Shown here: piece after piece, positions 48,506 to 57,456 of the stretch
Position numbering within the stretch: the first letter of the stretch is position 1
Layout: every line of letters starts with the position of its first letter
Assembly (NCBI RefSeq): GCF_030252345.1
Contig: NZ_CP126980.1
Span: 5,595,501 to 5,659,500 of the forward strand
Source of the DNA: Actinoplanes oblitus
GTDB lineage: Bacteria > Actinomycetota > Actinomycetes > Mycobacteriales > Micromonosporaceae
Reading direction: 5' to 3'
Length of the DNA stretch: 64,000 nt
The notes under the pieces: model-generated
The model's database searches: none
Seen by the model: only the letters and a program-made list of their open reading frames with translations
What the model was told of the DNA's origin: nothing
Translations under genes and position numbers: made by a program

Positions 48506-49531
48506 TCAGGCCGCGACCGGCTCCCGGGCCGCCTCGTTCACGGCCGCGGCGCTTCGGGTACGCCGATCCGCCCGCACCGCGCCCGCCAGGCAGAGCAGCG
48601 TCCCGGCGACGAGCCAGGCGCCCAGCACGACGACGGGGTGGGTGGCACCGTTCCCGTCGAAGAAGGCTGTCGAGCGCAGCAGCTGCCCACCGGCGCCGGG
48701 CGGCAGCAGCTGGCCGAGCGCGCCACCCCAGCCGGGCAGCATCTCGGGCGCCGAGGTGGCCCCGGAGAACGGGTTGCCGACCAGCATCATCAGCGCGGCG
48801 CCCAGGCCGAACCCGGGGTAGCCGAGCAGCGACTCCAGCCCGAGCAGGGTCATCGACGTCGCCCCGACGGTCAGCCCGATCACCCCGGCGTTGACCAGGA
48901 ACGATCCGTCCAGCGAGCCGAACCAGAACTGCAGGATCGCGGCCATCGCCAGGCCACCGGTGACCGCGAAGGCCAGCGCCCCGGTGATCCGCCGGACGGC
49001 GCCCTTGAGCAGGTTGGTGAGCAGCACCGCGGCGAGCAGGCCGCCCATCACCAGCGGCAGCGCGCCGGCGGACAGGCCGGCGCCGCGCGGGTCGTCGGCG
49101 GGCAGCGCGACCAGGTCGCGGGTGGTGACCGCCGGGACCGCGCCGCTCTGCGCCTGGCTCAGCCCGGCGGCGATCGACTGGAGCGTCTGCGCGATCGTGG
49201 GGCTGCCCGCGGACGCCGTGACGACCTGCGGCTGCCCGGCGCTGAGGTCGATCGCGCCGTACACCTCACGATCCCGGATCAGCCGCTCGGCGGCGGCGGT
49301 GCCGTCGACCCGGGTGACCTCGAAGCCGCCCGGCAGGCGCTGGTCGAGGGCGGCGGTGACCTGCTGGGCCGCGGCGGCCGGCCCGGCGACCGCGATCGGC
49401 ACGTCGTGCACCGACGAGTGGACCGAGGGCCAGGCGAAGGCGGTGAGCAGCACACTGATGATCACGGTGAGCAGGGCGACGGCGCCGGCCACCCTCGGCC
49501 ACGGCGAGTGCACGGTGTCGGTGGTGGGCAT
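48506..49531 (-). CDS. ABC-2-like integral membrane protein
   Basis: 341 residues. One N-terminal helix (VAGAVALLTVIISVLLTAFAW), an extracytoplasmic domain of about 120 residues (HDVPIAVAGPAAAAQQVTAA), and then about five helices (LPLVMGGLLAAVLLTNLLK, through ALMMLVGNPFSGATSAPEML, GAWLVAGTLLCLAGAV). This topology matches YhgE/Pip and ABC2_membrane_3-type exporters, here with no ATPase beside it. Control comes from a promoter with TTGACA and nearby inverted repeats (49543-49608). Confidence 0.8.
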   Translation of the reverse strand: MPTTDTVHSPWPRVAGAVALLTVIISVLLTAFAWPSVHSSVHDVPIAVAGPAAAAQQVTAALDQRLPGGFEVTRVDGTAAAERLIRDREVYGAIDLSAGQPQVVTASAGSPTIAQTLQSIAAGLSQAQSGAVPAVTTRDLVALPADDPRGAGLSAGALPLVMGGLLAAVLLTNLLKGAVRRITGALAFAVTGGLAMAAILQFWFGSLDGSFLVNAGVIGLTVGATSMTLLGLESLLGYPGFGLGAALMMLVGNPFSGATSAPEMLPGWGGALGQLLPPGAGGQLLRSTAFFDGNGATHPVVVLGAWLVAGTLLCLAGAVRADRRTRSAAAVNEAAREPVAA

Positions 49532-49542
49532 CTCGGCTCCTT

Positions 49543-49608
49543 AAGCGAACGACTATTCGTTTTAGTGTCGGAGCCTGGCTCGACCCTGTCAAGAACGAGC
49601 GTTCGCTT
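49543..49608 (-). promoter_or_regulatory. Promoter flanked by TetR-like inverted repeats
   Basis: AAGCGAACG at 49543-49551 and its exact reverse complement CGTTCGCTT at 49600-49608 enclose a minus-strand promoter: TTGACA (49592-49587) and GACACT (49569-49564) separated by 17 bp. Smaller palindromes AACGA-CTAT-TCGTT and GAACG-AG-CGTTC lie at each end. AAGGAG before the ATG at 49531 is the ribosome site. Confidence 0.75.
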
Positions 49609-49744
49609 TTGCGTCACATCCCTCGTCGCCGCCGCCGCGAACCGGGCGTCACCTCGCGCTCGACGCGTGGCAGTTCCGCCTCCTGAGGGTCACGGCTTCC
49701 CGAACCGGCCCGCGCGGCGCCATCTCCTCGGTAGGAAGATCACC

Positions 49745-50587
49745 GTGAAAAACTGCGCATTACGCATGGTCACCGCCGCGGCCACAGTGGTTCTCGCCGT
49801 TCCGGGCGGAAGCGCGGCCCACGCGGGCCCGCCGCCGGAGGTGCCCGGCGACGGTGGTTACGCCGGCGCCGGTGGCTACCGTGCCCCGGCCTCGTCGCTC
49901 GTCCCGCCGGCCGCCACCCCGCCCGCCGGCTATCCGGTCACCGGCATCGACGTGTCCAGCCATGATCATCCGCAGGGCCGCATGCTCGACTGGCGGTCGC
50001 TCGGCCGGAGCAACGCCTTCGCCTATGTCAAGGCGACCGAGGGAGCCGGCTACACCAACCGGTACTACCGCTCCGACGTCTCCGCCGCCAAGTCCGCCGG
50101 GATGTACGCCGGCGCGTACGCGTTCGGCCGGCCCGACCTGGGCAACGCGACAGGGCAGGCGGACCACTTCGTCGACACCATGGAGGATGTCCGCGACGGG
50201 CGTACCCTGCCGCCGTTCCTCGACATGGAATGGCCGTACCGGCGGCTCCGGCTTCCCGCCTGCTACCGCCTCTCGGCCGGCACCATGACCGCGTGGATCC
50301 GGACGTTCCTGGAACGGGTCGAGTCCCGGCTCGGCGTCGTCCCGATGATCTACACGAACGTGAACTGGTGGAACCGGTGCACCAACCGCAGTGCGGCGTT
50401 CGGCCACTACCCGCTCGACATCAGCAGCTGCGCGGCGAGCCCGCCGAGCGTGCCCGGCTGGGGCCGGAACTGGACGTTCTGGCAGTACGACATCCCGGAC
50501 TGCACCCCGGGGCTGGCCCACGACGCCGACGTCTTCCGCGGCAGCCGCACCGACCTCGCCACCCTGGCGCGACAGCCTCGGCGGTGA
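49745..50587 (+). CDS. Secreted GH25 lysozyme
   Basis: 280 residues from a GTG with AGGAAG before it. Signal peptide about 1-27 (MVTAAATVVLAVPGGSAAHA). A Gly/Pro-rich linker is followed by the GH25 domain (about 65-280): TGIDVSSHDHPQGRMLDW (catalytic Asp), NAFAYVKATEGAGYTN, and PPFLDMEWPYRR with the D-x-E pair. Four cysteines in the C-terminal half can form disulphides. Cleaves N-acetylmuramic acid linkages in peptidoglycan. Terminated by the hairpin at 50595-50617. Confidence 0.95.
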   Translation: MKNCALRMVTAAATVVLAVPGGSAAHAGPPPEVPGDGGYAGAGGYRAPASSLVPPAATPPAGYPVTGIDVSSHDHPQGRMLDWRSLGRSNAFAYVKATEGAGYTNRYYRSDVSAAKSAGMYAGAYAFGRPDLGNATGQADHFVDTMEDVRDGRTLPPFLDMEWPYRRLRLPACYRLSAGTMTAWIRTFLERVESRLGVVPMIYTNVNWWNRCTNRSAAFGHYPLDISSCAASPPSVPGWGRNWTFWQYDIPDCTPGLAHDADVFRGSRTDLATLARQPRR

Positions 50588-50594
50588 CCCGCGG

Positions 50595-50617
50595 CCGGGC
50601 GGCACCGTGCCGCCCGG
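50595..50617. terminator. Bidirectional hairpin terminator
   Basis: CCGGGCGGCAC and GTGCCGCCCGG around a single C, 11-bp arms, between the convergent lysozyme and DUF5710 genes. It lies 8 bp after the lysozyme stop and 4 bp before the other gene's stop. Confidence 0.75.
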
Positions 50618-50620
50618 TCC

Positions 50621-51709
50621 CTAATGCCCGGTCAGGGTGTCGTCGGCGATGGCGGCCCGCTGCCCGGGTTCCGGCGGCGGGGCGAGGGTGATCCCGGCGT
50701 CGGTGAGCATGGACAGGTCCAGCGACCAGGTGATCCGCGAGCGTTCCCGCCACTGCCGGAAGGCGTCCTCGACGTGCTCGCGGGCCTGCGCCTCGGTCAT
50801 CCCGGTGACCGCGACGAGGTGGCTGAACGCCTCCCGGTCGCGGCCGCGCAGGCCGGCCAGGCCGAAGTGGGTGACGGTGTGGCAGGGCGTGCACAGGCAG
50901 ATCAGCCGGCCGAGGCGCTGCACCCGGCTGGCGGCGTCGAAGGTCCACCGTTCGTGCGCCTCCAGCCACACCTTGGCCGACGGGTCCGGCCCGGCGTGGC
51001 ACACCTCGCATCTGCCACCGGCCCGAGTGACGATCATGCGGCGCAGCCGTTCCCAGTCGGCCGGCGCCACGCAGGACCGTACGTTGGTGAACCAGCAGCT
51101 GGACGGCACCAGATCGACGAACAGGCCGCTGCCCAGACCGCGGTCCTCGTGCGGCAGCAGCTCGGAAACCGGGGGCTTCGCGGCCCATCGGGCCAGCCCG
51201 CCGGCGGCCGCGCCCGGGGCGTACCAGCGTTTGGCGGTGGCGTCCCACCGGGCGCCGTTCCGCTTCGCCTCGTCCTTGTCCTCGAACGGCACGTCGAGCC
51301 AGATCCGCCCGGTGGCGGTGCTGATCAGGTGCCGGCGCCGCACGCCGGAGTCACCGACGAGGGCGGGTGCCGCGACATCCGGGCAACGGCGCCAGAACTC
51401 GCCGCCGCCGTGGTTGCGGCCCAGGCAGGAGCAGACGCAGTCGTCGCCGGCGGCATCCCGGCATCGCGGTCCGCACGGTTCGCCGTCCCGGTGGTCCAGG
51501 AACACGTCGACCCGCTGGAACCGCTCCGTCAGCCCGCGCACCAGGTGAACCAGGCGCTCCCGGGGGATCGCGTGGACACCCCGGGTGTCGGTGGTCAGCG
51601 CCTCGCCGAGGTGGCCGGTCAACCAGGCCCGATGCTCGTCACCGGCGGGCAGCCGGCACCCGGCCGGTCCGTCGACGGGACGCAGGACCCAGGGCAGCCG
51701 CTCGGTCAT
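50621..51709 (-). CDS. DUF5710 and HNH-like zinc protein
   Basis: 362 residues from the ATG at 51709; the upstream in-frame stretch to 51883 lacks support. At about 140-175 lies a DUF5710 domain (IWLDVPFEDKDEAKRNGARW, WDATAKRWYAP), a small nucleic-acid-linked module in phage- and plasmid-type proteins. At about 240-300 a Cys/His-rich stretch CEVCHAGPDP ... LEAHERW ... LICLCTPCHTVTHFG has the HNH/McrA-like zinc layout (CxxC ... H ... CxxC/H). Suggests a DNA-binding or nuclease function. An additional cysteine cluster is CRDAAGDDCVCSCLGRNH. Target unknown. Confidence 0.75.
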   Translation of the reverse strand: MTERLPWVLRPVDGPAGCRLPAGDEHRAWLTGHLGEALTTDTRGVHAIPRERLVHLVRGLTERFQRVDVFLDHRDGEPCGPRCRDAAGDDCVCSCLGRNHGGGEFWRRCPDVAAPALVGDSGVRRRHLISTATGRIWLDVPFEDKDEAKRNGARWDATAKRWYAPGAAAGGLARWAAKPPVSELLPHEDRGLGSGLFVDLVPSSCWFTNVRSCVAPADWERLRRMIVTRAGGRCEVCHAGPDPSAKVWLEAHERWTFDAASRVQRLGRLICLCTPCHTVTHFGLAGLRGRDREAFSHLVAVTGMTEAQAREHVEDAFRQWRERSRITWSLDLSMLTDAGITLAPPPEPGQRAAIADDTLTGH

Positions 51710-51773
51710 CACCGTCCATTCAGTAGCATCCCGAGGCTCGGCCGCAACCGCATGCGACCCGGCGGTACGGGCG

Positions 51774-52031
51774 TCAGGGGTGCGGCGGGTTGAGCACCTG
51801 CAGGACGTATTCCACCATGCCCGCGGAGACCGGGATCTGCAGGCCACGATCCTGGGCGTACGCGTTCGCGGTGGCCAGGACACGTTCCGGGGTGGGCTTG
51901 CGGAGCTTCTTCACCGCAGCCTCCACGCAGTGGAAGTGCCCTGGTGTCGGCGGCGGAACCGGTGACGCCCCGGAGAACAGGGACCTGGGGATGTCCTGGC
52001 GCGGCGGCACGCCGGAGTCGTCGAAGACCAC
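51774..52031 (-). CDS. Small hypothetical protein, 85 aa
   Basis: 85 residues from a GTG at 52031 with GAGGAG about 8 nt before. The C-terminal 45 residues are helical and protein-like (VEAAVKKLRKPTPERVLATA, NAYAQDRGLQIPVSAGMVEY); the N-terminus is short and proline-rich. No domain recognised. It precedes the DUF5710 gene in the same direction by 64 bp, so cotranscription is plausible. Confidence 0.6.
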   Translation of the reverse strand: MVFDDSGVPPRQDIPRSLFSGASPVPPPTPGHFHCVEAAVKKLRKPTPERVLATANAYAQDRGLQIPVSAGMVEYVLQVLNPPHP

Positions 52032-52220
52032 GGGTAGCTCCTCGGTAGCGGACTGTCCTGATGGTAAGGAGGCCGGCCCCGGCCGGGATCTGCCCGGAGA
52101 CGGCGGGACACTGCCCAACCCGAGCAGGAACCTGGCCGACAGGCCGACCGGGAGGAGCGCTCCGCCGGCCGATCGCGCTTACCATGAGCGCGCTCCGCCG
52201 AGAGAGGGTGTCGATTACCG

Positions 52221-52850
52221 GTGACCGTTCATGTCGCGGTCATCGACCCGCTGCCCATGTACCGGCAGGGTGTCGTGGCGGCGCTGTCCGCGATCGGTCA
52301 CCGCGTCGAGGCCCCGGCCGACCCGCTGGCCTGGGCGCGCGACGCGCGGCGGGCGGTCATGATGCTGACCCTCGCCACGCCCGCCGACTGGCAGCTGCTG
52401 CGGCTGCTGCACGACGTGTCCACCGCCCCGCCGGTGATCGCGATGCTCGACGACGACTCGGCGACGGCCGGCGTCCGGGCGGTACGCGCCGGCGCCCGCT
52501 CGGTGCTGCCCCGCACGGTGACCAGCGAGGTGCTGCGGCGCACCGTGGAGGCGACACTCGACGGGCAGGCGGTGGTGCCGGGAGCGGTCGCGGCGGCCCT
52601 CGCCAACGGTGCCGCGACCCCACCGGCCCCGGACGGGCACGCCTCGCTGTCGCCCCGGCAGCTGGCCTGGCTGCAGCAGCTCGCCGAGGGTGCCACGGTG
52701 GCCCAGCTGGCCACCCGCGCGGGTTACTCGGAACGCGCGATGTTCCGCCTGCTCCAGAGCCTCTACCGGGACATGGGGGTGCGCACCCGGATGGAGGCGG
52801 TGATCCGGGCGACGAACCTGGGCTGGCTGACGCCCGGACGTCACCCCTGA
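52221..52850 (+). CDS. LuxR-type response regulator with degenerate receiver
   Basis: 209 residues from a GTG. The receiver starts HVAVIDPLPMYRQGVVAALS, but the phospho-acceptor position reads AVMMLTLATPADW with no Asp, and the conserved Lys is replaced (SVLPRTVT), so canonical phosphorylation is unlikely. The C-terminal HTH (LSPRQLAWLQQLAEGATVAQ, SERAMFRLLQSLYRDMG) is a NarL/LuxR-like DNA-binding domain. No histidine kinase is adjacent. Its last 10 bases overlap the convergent STAND gene. Confidence 0.85.
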   Translation: MTVHVAVIDPLPMYRQGVVAALSAIGHRVEAPADPLAWARDARRAVMMLTLATPADWQLLRLLHDVSTAPPVIAMLDDDSATAGVRAVRAGARSVLPRTVTSEVLRRTVEATLDGQAVVPGAVAAALANGAATPPAPDGHASLSPRQLAWLQQLAEGATVAQLATRAGYSERAMFRLLQSLYRDMGVRTRMEAVIRATNLGWLTPGRHP

Positions 52851-55800
52851 CGCGGGTCGGCCGTCGCGGCGATCTCGGTCAGCAGCGCGACCACCCGGCT
52901 CAGCTGCCCCGCCGGCCGCCCGCAGTCGTCGAGTTGCCGGACGAGCAGGAGCAGCCAGGCGGCCAGCCCGGCCTTGCCCCGAACGGACTCGAAGGCCGCC
53001 ACCGCCTCCTCGATCCCGGCCGTCCCGTCGAGCACCCCGGCGCAGAGCGCGAAGCCGCGGAAGGGACGGGCGGAGAAGTCGCCGGGATCGTTCCCGATGC
53101 GCTGTTCCGCCTCCTCGGCCAGCCGGTGGAAGCGACCGCGGGCCAGCGTGTGCCGGCGCTGCCGACGAGCCACCAGCGCCAGCACGGCGAGAACCTCCAG
53201 CGATCGGCCCCGGGAACGGTACCGCTCGGCGGCCTCGATCTCGCGGGCCGCGTCGTCGACCTCATCGGCCAGCAGATGCACCAGGCACAGCGTGGTGCGA
53301 GCCTGCATGAGGACCACCGGCACACGCTCCTCGAGCGCGAGAGCGACTGCCTCGGCGGCCAGCTCCCTCGCGCCCCTCGGATCACCGGCCCACAGCAGCT
53401 GATCCGCCCGGGCGTCCAGCCAGGCGGCCCGCAGGGACTCGTCGGCTCCCGCCGTCACCTCGGCCATCACCCGAGCGGCACGGTCCCACTGCCCGAGTTC
53501 CGCCGACCAGCGAGCGATCTTGAACGCCAACCGGGTCCCGCGGGCCGCCACCTGCTGGGCGGTCAGCTCGGCGGGGAACCCGGGCCGCCCGGCCAGCTCC
53601 CGGGCCCGGCCGGCCTGGTCGATCGCCGCCCGATACTCACCCCGGCGCCGGTGACAGTCCGCCAGCCCCTCCCACGCGCCCATCCCGGCCACCACGTCGT
53701 CGAGCCGCATGGCGTCGCGCAGCGCCTGGTCGTAGGCCTCCCGGGCCTTCTCGATGTCGTTGCTCTGCCAGTACATCGCGCCGAGGTTGGCCCGCACCCG
53801 CGTCGCGGCCCGCTCCTCACCCAGCCGCACCGCACGATCAAGAGCTGCACGGTACGCCTCGGCAGCCTCCCCGAAACGGCCACGTGCGGCGTAGATCCAG
53901 CCCAGCGCGTTGTCGTTGGCCAGCTCGGAACGCTCGTCCGGCAGCGTGCCCCGCAGGCTCCTGCGGTAGTCGAGCAGCACGACGTCGCTGTGCCAGCGGT
54001 GCAGGTAGTGGTCGATCTCCTCGAGCAGCTCGTACGCCGGCCCCGGGTGCGGAGCGTCGATCAGCGCGCGCAGCTCGGCGAAATGCGTGTCGAGATCACC
54101 GGGCATGGTGATCTCCTCAGGGGACATGGTGTTCAGCTCGTTGGCCGCCAGCAGCAGCAGCCTCCGCCGGCTCTCGCCGGCCGGCAGCCGCCCGATCAGC
54201 CAGGCCGCGTCGGCCGGGCGCAGCTCGTGGCGATCGCCCGCCCGGCTCACCAGCGAGCTCTCCACCAGCTGCCCGAGCGCAGCGTGCACCTGATCCTCGG
54301 CGACGCCCGGCATCAGCGTGGCGACCTGCTCGCCGGTCACCGGGAAGCGATAGGCGGCGAGGCACTCCAGCACCCGGCGGGGCACCGTTCCGAGGTGGTC
54401 GAGCACCACCTCCAGCAGCTGGGCCGGGACGTCCCGCGGCGGGATCCCGGCCAGTTCGTCCAGCAGCGCGCGGCTGGACACGTCCGGCCCGGTCAGCGCC
54501 CGCACGGCCTGGAACAGCTCGGTGGCGCGCGGATTCCCCTGCACCGCCTGGTAGAGCCTGGCCAGATCGTCGGCGTCCAGGCCGTGCGGCCGCCGGTTGA
54601 GCAGGGTGGTGAAGTGCTCGGGGCTCAGGCGTCCGATCGCGACCGGGGGTTCCAGCGCGGGCCAGATCCCACCGGCCGGCGACACCGGCACCACGCTGGT
54701 GACCAGTACCACTGTGACCCGGTGTCCGGGACGGATCGCCAGGGACTCCAGCGCCTCGTCGAGTTCCAGATCGGCGAGCACCGACGAGTTCGGCAGCAGC
54801 AGCCGCTCGGCGTCGTCGGCGACCAGGACCACCCGCCGGTCGCCCGCGGTTTCCAGTGCGGCCTCCAGCCTGGCCAGGGAGGACTCACCCGGCCGGAGCG
54901 CGGCCGCCGGTCCGCCCTCGATCGCGTCGATCAGGGTGCGGACGTCCAGGCGTCCGCCGGCAACCACCCGGACCTCCGGGCCTCCGCCGGCAACCACCCG
55001 GACCTCCGGGCCTCCGCCGGCAACCACCCGGCGGGCCGGGCCGGACGTGCCGCCCGGTCCGCCGGCGACCTCGGCGATCACGTCGCCGACCAGGGCGGAC
55101 TTGCCGACGCCTCGCGGACCGGTGACGACCACGACGCCGGGCGGGCCGGCGGTGAGCCGTTGTCGCAGAGCCATCCGGATCGGGTCGTGGTTGACCAGTC
55201 CCGGCCCGGTCCGGCTCGGGCGCGGCGGCACCGGCACGGTCTCCGCCACGACGTCGGGGATGAAGTCCGGGGGAAGCTCGACGAAGCCCTGCGCCGCCGG
55301 GCGGTACCTACCCTCCAGCAGCCGGGTGGCGGCGTGCGCGGCGAGCAGGAAACACCACCGCCGGATCGGCGCCGGGATCCGGCCGCGTCCGGAGAGGATC
55401 AGCCCGATCGCCGTCAGGCAGACCAGGCGCTGCTGTCGCCACTTGCGCAGCAGTCCGTGCTCGGTGGCGTATTCGATCTCACCGGCGTGAATGCCGGCGA
55501 TCGCCCGCGCCAGCTGGGGGCCGGCCGCCGCCATCCGTGCCGCGTCGATCTCGGGTGCCAGCACGACGTCGAGCACCTTGTCCGGGTCCAGCCCGGGGTC
55601 CTCGATGAGGCAGGTCACGGCGGTGGTGCAGATCAGGTAGGCGGGGTCCCAGGTCAGCGGGCCGTCCGGGGTGAAGCGGGACAGGTCGACCAGGAAGAAC
55701 TCGGGGCCGGCGTTCTCGTCGGTGCCGACCAGCAGGTTTCCCGGGTGCAGGTCGCCGTGGGTGAGCCCGCGGACCGGGAGCAGGCTCAGTGTCCCGCCGA

Positions 55801-56461
55801 CGCTCGCGTCCCGGGCCAGCGCGAACGGGTTGACCAGGCCGCGGCTGCCCTGGTTGAGCCAGGGCCGGGGCGACTCCAGCAGGCCGGGATGCCGGCTCGC
55901 CCAGGTGTGGATGGTCTGGCCCGGGGCGAGCCGCCAGCCGAGCAGTTCGGTCAGCAGCTCGCCGGCGGTCTGCCTGGTCGTGGCGGCCGTGCCGAGGTTC
56001 CACTCGCTGAGCAGCGAGCGCGCTATCGCCCGGCAGCCGCGGTCCGCGTGAGCGTGCGCGCGGAGCATCTCGCCGAAACCGAGGAGCACGTCGAAGCCGC
56101 CCCCGGCGACCGTCTGGAAGGCGATGTAGCCGCCCTCGTCCATCGCGACCGGCTGGTATCGCACCTCGGCCAGGTGCCGCTTGGCGAAATCCGGGTTCTT
56201 CCGCACCGCGTGCCCGTGCGCGGCGACCTCCCGGTGTTTGAGGTCACCGCCCGGATCGATCTTGAGAATCAACCCGGCCTCCTGCTGCCCCGCCGGGTAC
56301 TCGGTGACACCGATCAGCATCGCCGAGGTGAACCCTCGGGCGGTCCAGTCCTCGGTGGCCAGCCCGATCTTCCACCGGCCGGCCCAGGCCACCAGTTCCT
56401 TACGGACGCGGGGCAGTTCGATCTTGTCGAGGATGTCCTGTTCGACCTCACCCGGTCTCAT
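52841..56461 (-). CDS. Kinase-like/STAND ATPase/TPR multidomain protein
   Basis: 1206 residues. Residues about 1-400: an aminoglycoside-phosphotransferase/protein-kinase-like fold with the catalytic loop THGDLHPGNLL (H235, D237) and FFLVDLSRF in place of the usual DFD/DFG-type loop. About 440-640: a P-loop STAND NTPase with Walker A GPRGVGKSAL (about 448-457) and Walker B VVLVADDAE. About 640-770: winged-helix linker. About 800-1200: TPR repeats (NALGWIYAARGRFGEAAEAY, NLGAMYWQSNDIEKAREAY, GLADCHRRRGEYRAAIDQAG). This arrangement of effector, switch ATPase and repeat sensor recalls NLR-like immune or conflict proteins. It contains an internal 30-bp repeat. Confidence 0.8.
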   Translation of the reverse strand: MRPGEVEQDILDKIELPRVRKELVAWAGRWKIGLATEDWTARGFTSAMLIGVTEYPAGQQEAGLILKIDPGGDLKHREVAAHGHAVRKNPDFAKRHLAEVRYQPVAMDEGGYIAFQTVAGGGFDVLLGFGEMLRAHAHADRGCRAIARSLLSEWNLGTAATTRQTAGELLTELLGWRLAPGQTIHTWASRHPGLLESPRPWLNQGSRGLVNPFALARDASVGGTLSLLPVRGLTHGDLHPGNLLVGTDENAGPEFFLVDLSRFTPDGPLTWDPAYLICTTAVTCLIEDPGLDPDKVLDVVLAPEIDAARMAAAGPQLARAIAGIHAGEIEYATEHGLLRKWRQQRLVCLTAIGLILSGRGRIPAPIRRWCFLLAAHAATRLLEGRYRPAAQGFVELPPDFIPDVVAETVPVPPRPSRTGPGLVNHDPIRMALRQRLTAGPPGVVVVTGPRGVGKSALVGDVIAEVAGGPGGTSGPARRVVAGGGPEVRVVAGGGPEVRVVAGGRLDVRTLIDAIEGGPAAALRPGESSLARLEAALETAGDRRVVLVADDAERLLLPNSSVLADLELDEALESLAIRPGHRVTVVLVTSVVPVSPAGGIWPALEPPVAIGRLSPEHFTTLLNRRPHGLDADDLARLYQAVQGNPRATELFQAVRALTGPDVSSRALLDELAGIPPRDVPAQLLEVVLDHLGTVPRRVLECLAAYRFPVTGEQVATLMPGVAEDQVHAALGQLVESSLVSRAGDRHELRPADAAWLIGRLPAGESRRRLLLLAANELNTMSPEEITMPGDLDTHFAELRALIDAPHPGPAYELLEEIDHYLHRWHSDVVLLDYRRSLRGTLPDERSELANDNALGWIYAARGRFGEAAEAYRAALDRAVRLGEERAATRVRANLGAMYWQSNDIEKAREAYDQALRDAMRLDDVVAGMGAWEGLADCHRRRGEYRAAIDQAGRARELAGRPGFPAELTAQQVAARGTRLAFKIARWSAELGQWDRAARVMAEVTAGADESLRAAWLDARADQLLWAGDPRGARELAAEAVALALEERVPVVLMQARTTLCLVHLLADEVDDAAREIEAAERYRSRGRSLEVLAVLALVARRQRRHTLARGRFHRLAEEAEQRIGNDPGDFSARPFRGFALCAGVLDGTAGIEEAVAAFESVRGKAGLAAWLLLLVRQLDDCGRPAGQLSRVVALLTEIAATADPRQG
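54951..55040. repeat. Three tandem 30-bp repeats inside the STAND gene
   Basis: Units start at 54951, 54981 and 55011; the middle copy is nearly identical to the first and the third diverges at its end. In frame, they add about 10 residues each (GPEVRVVAGG) directly after the Walker A region, so expansion or contraction would alter loop length without a frameshift. Confidence 0.9.
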
Positions 56462-56474
56462 CGCCCTCCCGCTC

Positions 56475-57023
56475 TCACACCTCGGGCGTGGCTATCAGCC
56501 GCTCGATGGCCGCCATCGCGATCTGCGCCGGGACGACGAACTCGTCGCGGAACAGCGGGGCCTCCCGATAGGGCCCGATGAAGGCGGCGATCCCGGCCGG
56601 CACCGTCATGGTGTCGCCGCCGTCCAGCGCCGCCGGCATGCTCTGCTCGTACTCGGTGATCAGCGAGCGCAGATAGTTCTCCGCGCTCCGTAGCGAGGCG
56701 GCCAGGCCGGGGACGGAGGACAGCGTGCCGCCCTCGGCCCGCGCGTCGCGCACCATCGCCTCGATGCTCAGCTGCGCGTCCAGCACGGACTGCAGCAGCT
56801 CGTCGTACCTGCCGACCCGGAGTCTGCGGTCCGCGGGCGCGGCGGCGTGGGTGAGCGCCTGCGCGCGCAGCAGCCGGCGCACCCGTTTCACCGTGTGGTA
56901 CGCCGTGATCAGCTCGTTCAGGTAGCGCTGCCGCGTCTCCCGGATCGCCTTCGCCCGCTGGTCGCGCAGCTCGGCCTGCCGATTGAACGCCTGGTAGAGC
57001 AGCGAGACCAGGCCACCGAGCAC
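56475..57023 (-). CDS. Membrane-anchored helical protein next to STAND gene
   Basis: 182 residues from the GTG at 57023, but the in-frame sequence clearly continues upstream to at least 57158 with another transmembrane-like stretch (LTIAAATGALVSTCLAVALL), then HEQVTEAVGAEAYKTLLQFI and the helix ILIAVLGGLVSLLYQAF cut by this GTG. No ATG, GTG or TTG precedes that stretch; a CTG at 57158 is the first candidate. After the helices come coiled-coil-like regions (RDQRAKAIRETRQRYLNELI). It ends 13 bp before the STAND gene start, in the same direction, suggesting a joint role. Confidence 0.6.
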   Translation of the reverse strand: MLGGLVSLLYQAFNRQAELRDQRAKAIRETRQRYLNELITAYHTVKRVRRLLRAQALTHAAAPADRRLRVGRYDELLQSVLDAQLSIEAMVRDARAEGGTLSSVPGLAASLRSAENYLRSLITEYEQSMPAALDGGDTMTVPAGIAAFIGPYREAPLFRDEFVVPAQIAMAAIERLIATPEV

Positions 57024-57456
57024 GGCGATCAGGATGAACTGCAGCAGCGTCTTGTACGCCTCCGCACCGACCGCCTCGGTGACCTGCTCGTGCCAGACCA
57101 GCAGGGCGACCGCCAGGCACGTGCTGACCAGGGCCCCGGTCGCCGCGGCGATCGTCAGCCTCCGACCTGAGGACCTGCCCGATGCATCGATGGAACGGAG
57201 TGTAGTCGCCCGGTCGACGCTCCGGCATCGGCGGCTCGGCTGATGGACACCGGGCGTACCGAAGTCAGGTGGTCTTCATCCGTGCCGGATGAGATTCGGC
57301 AGGTGAGTTAGCGGTCACACCCGGACCCTGACCGCGATTCATCCGCCACGAAGGATGACGCGCGGCGAGCCCCGGCAGTGAGACTGATGAATCGCTGCCG
57401 GGACGCTGAGGTCGCACGGCTCGCCCCGGGGCGCTCGTTCGTCCTGGGAGGCACCT

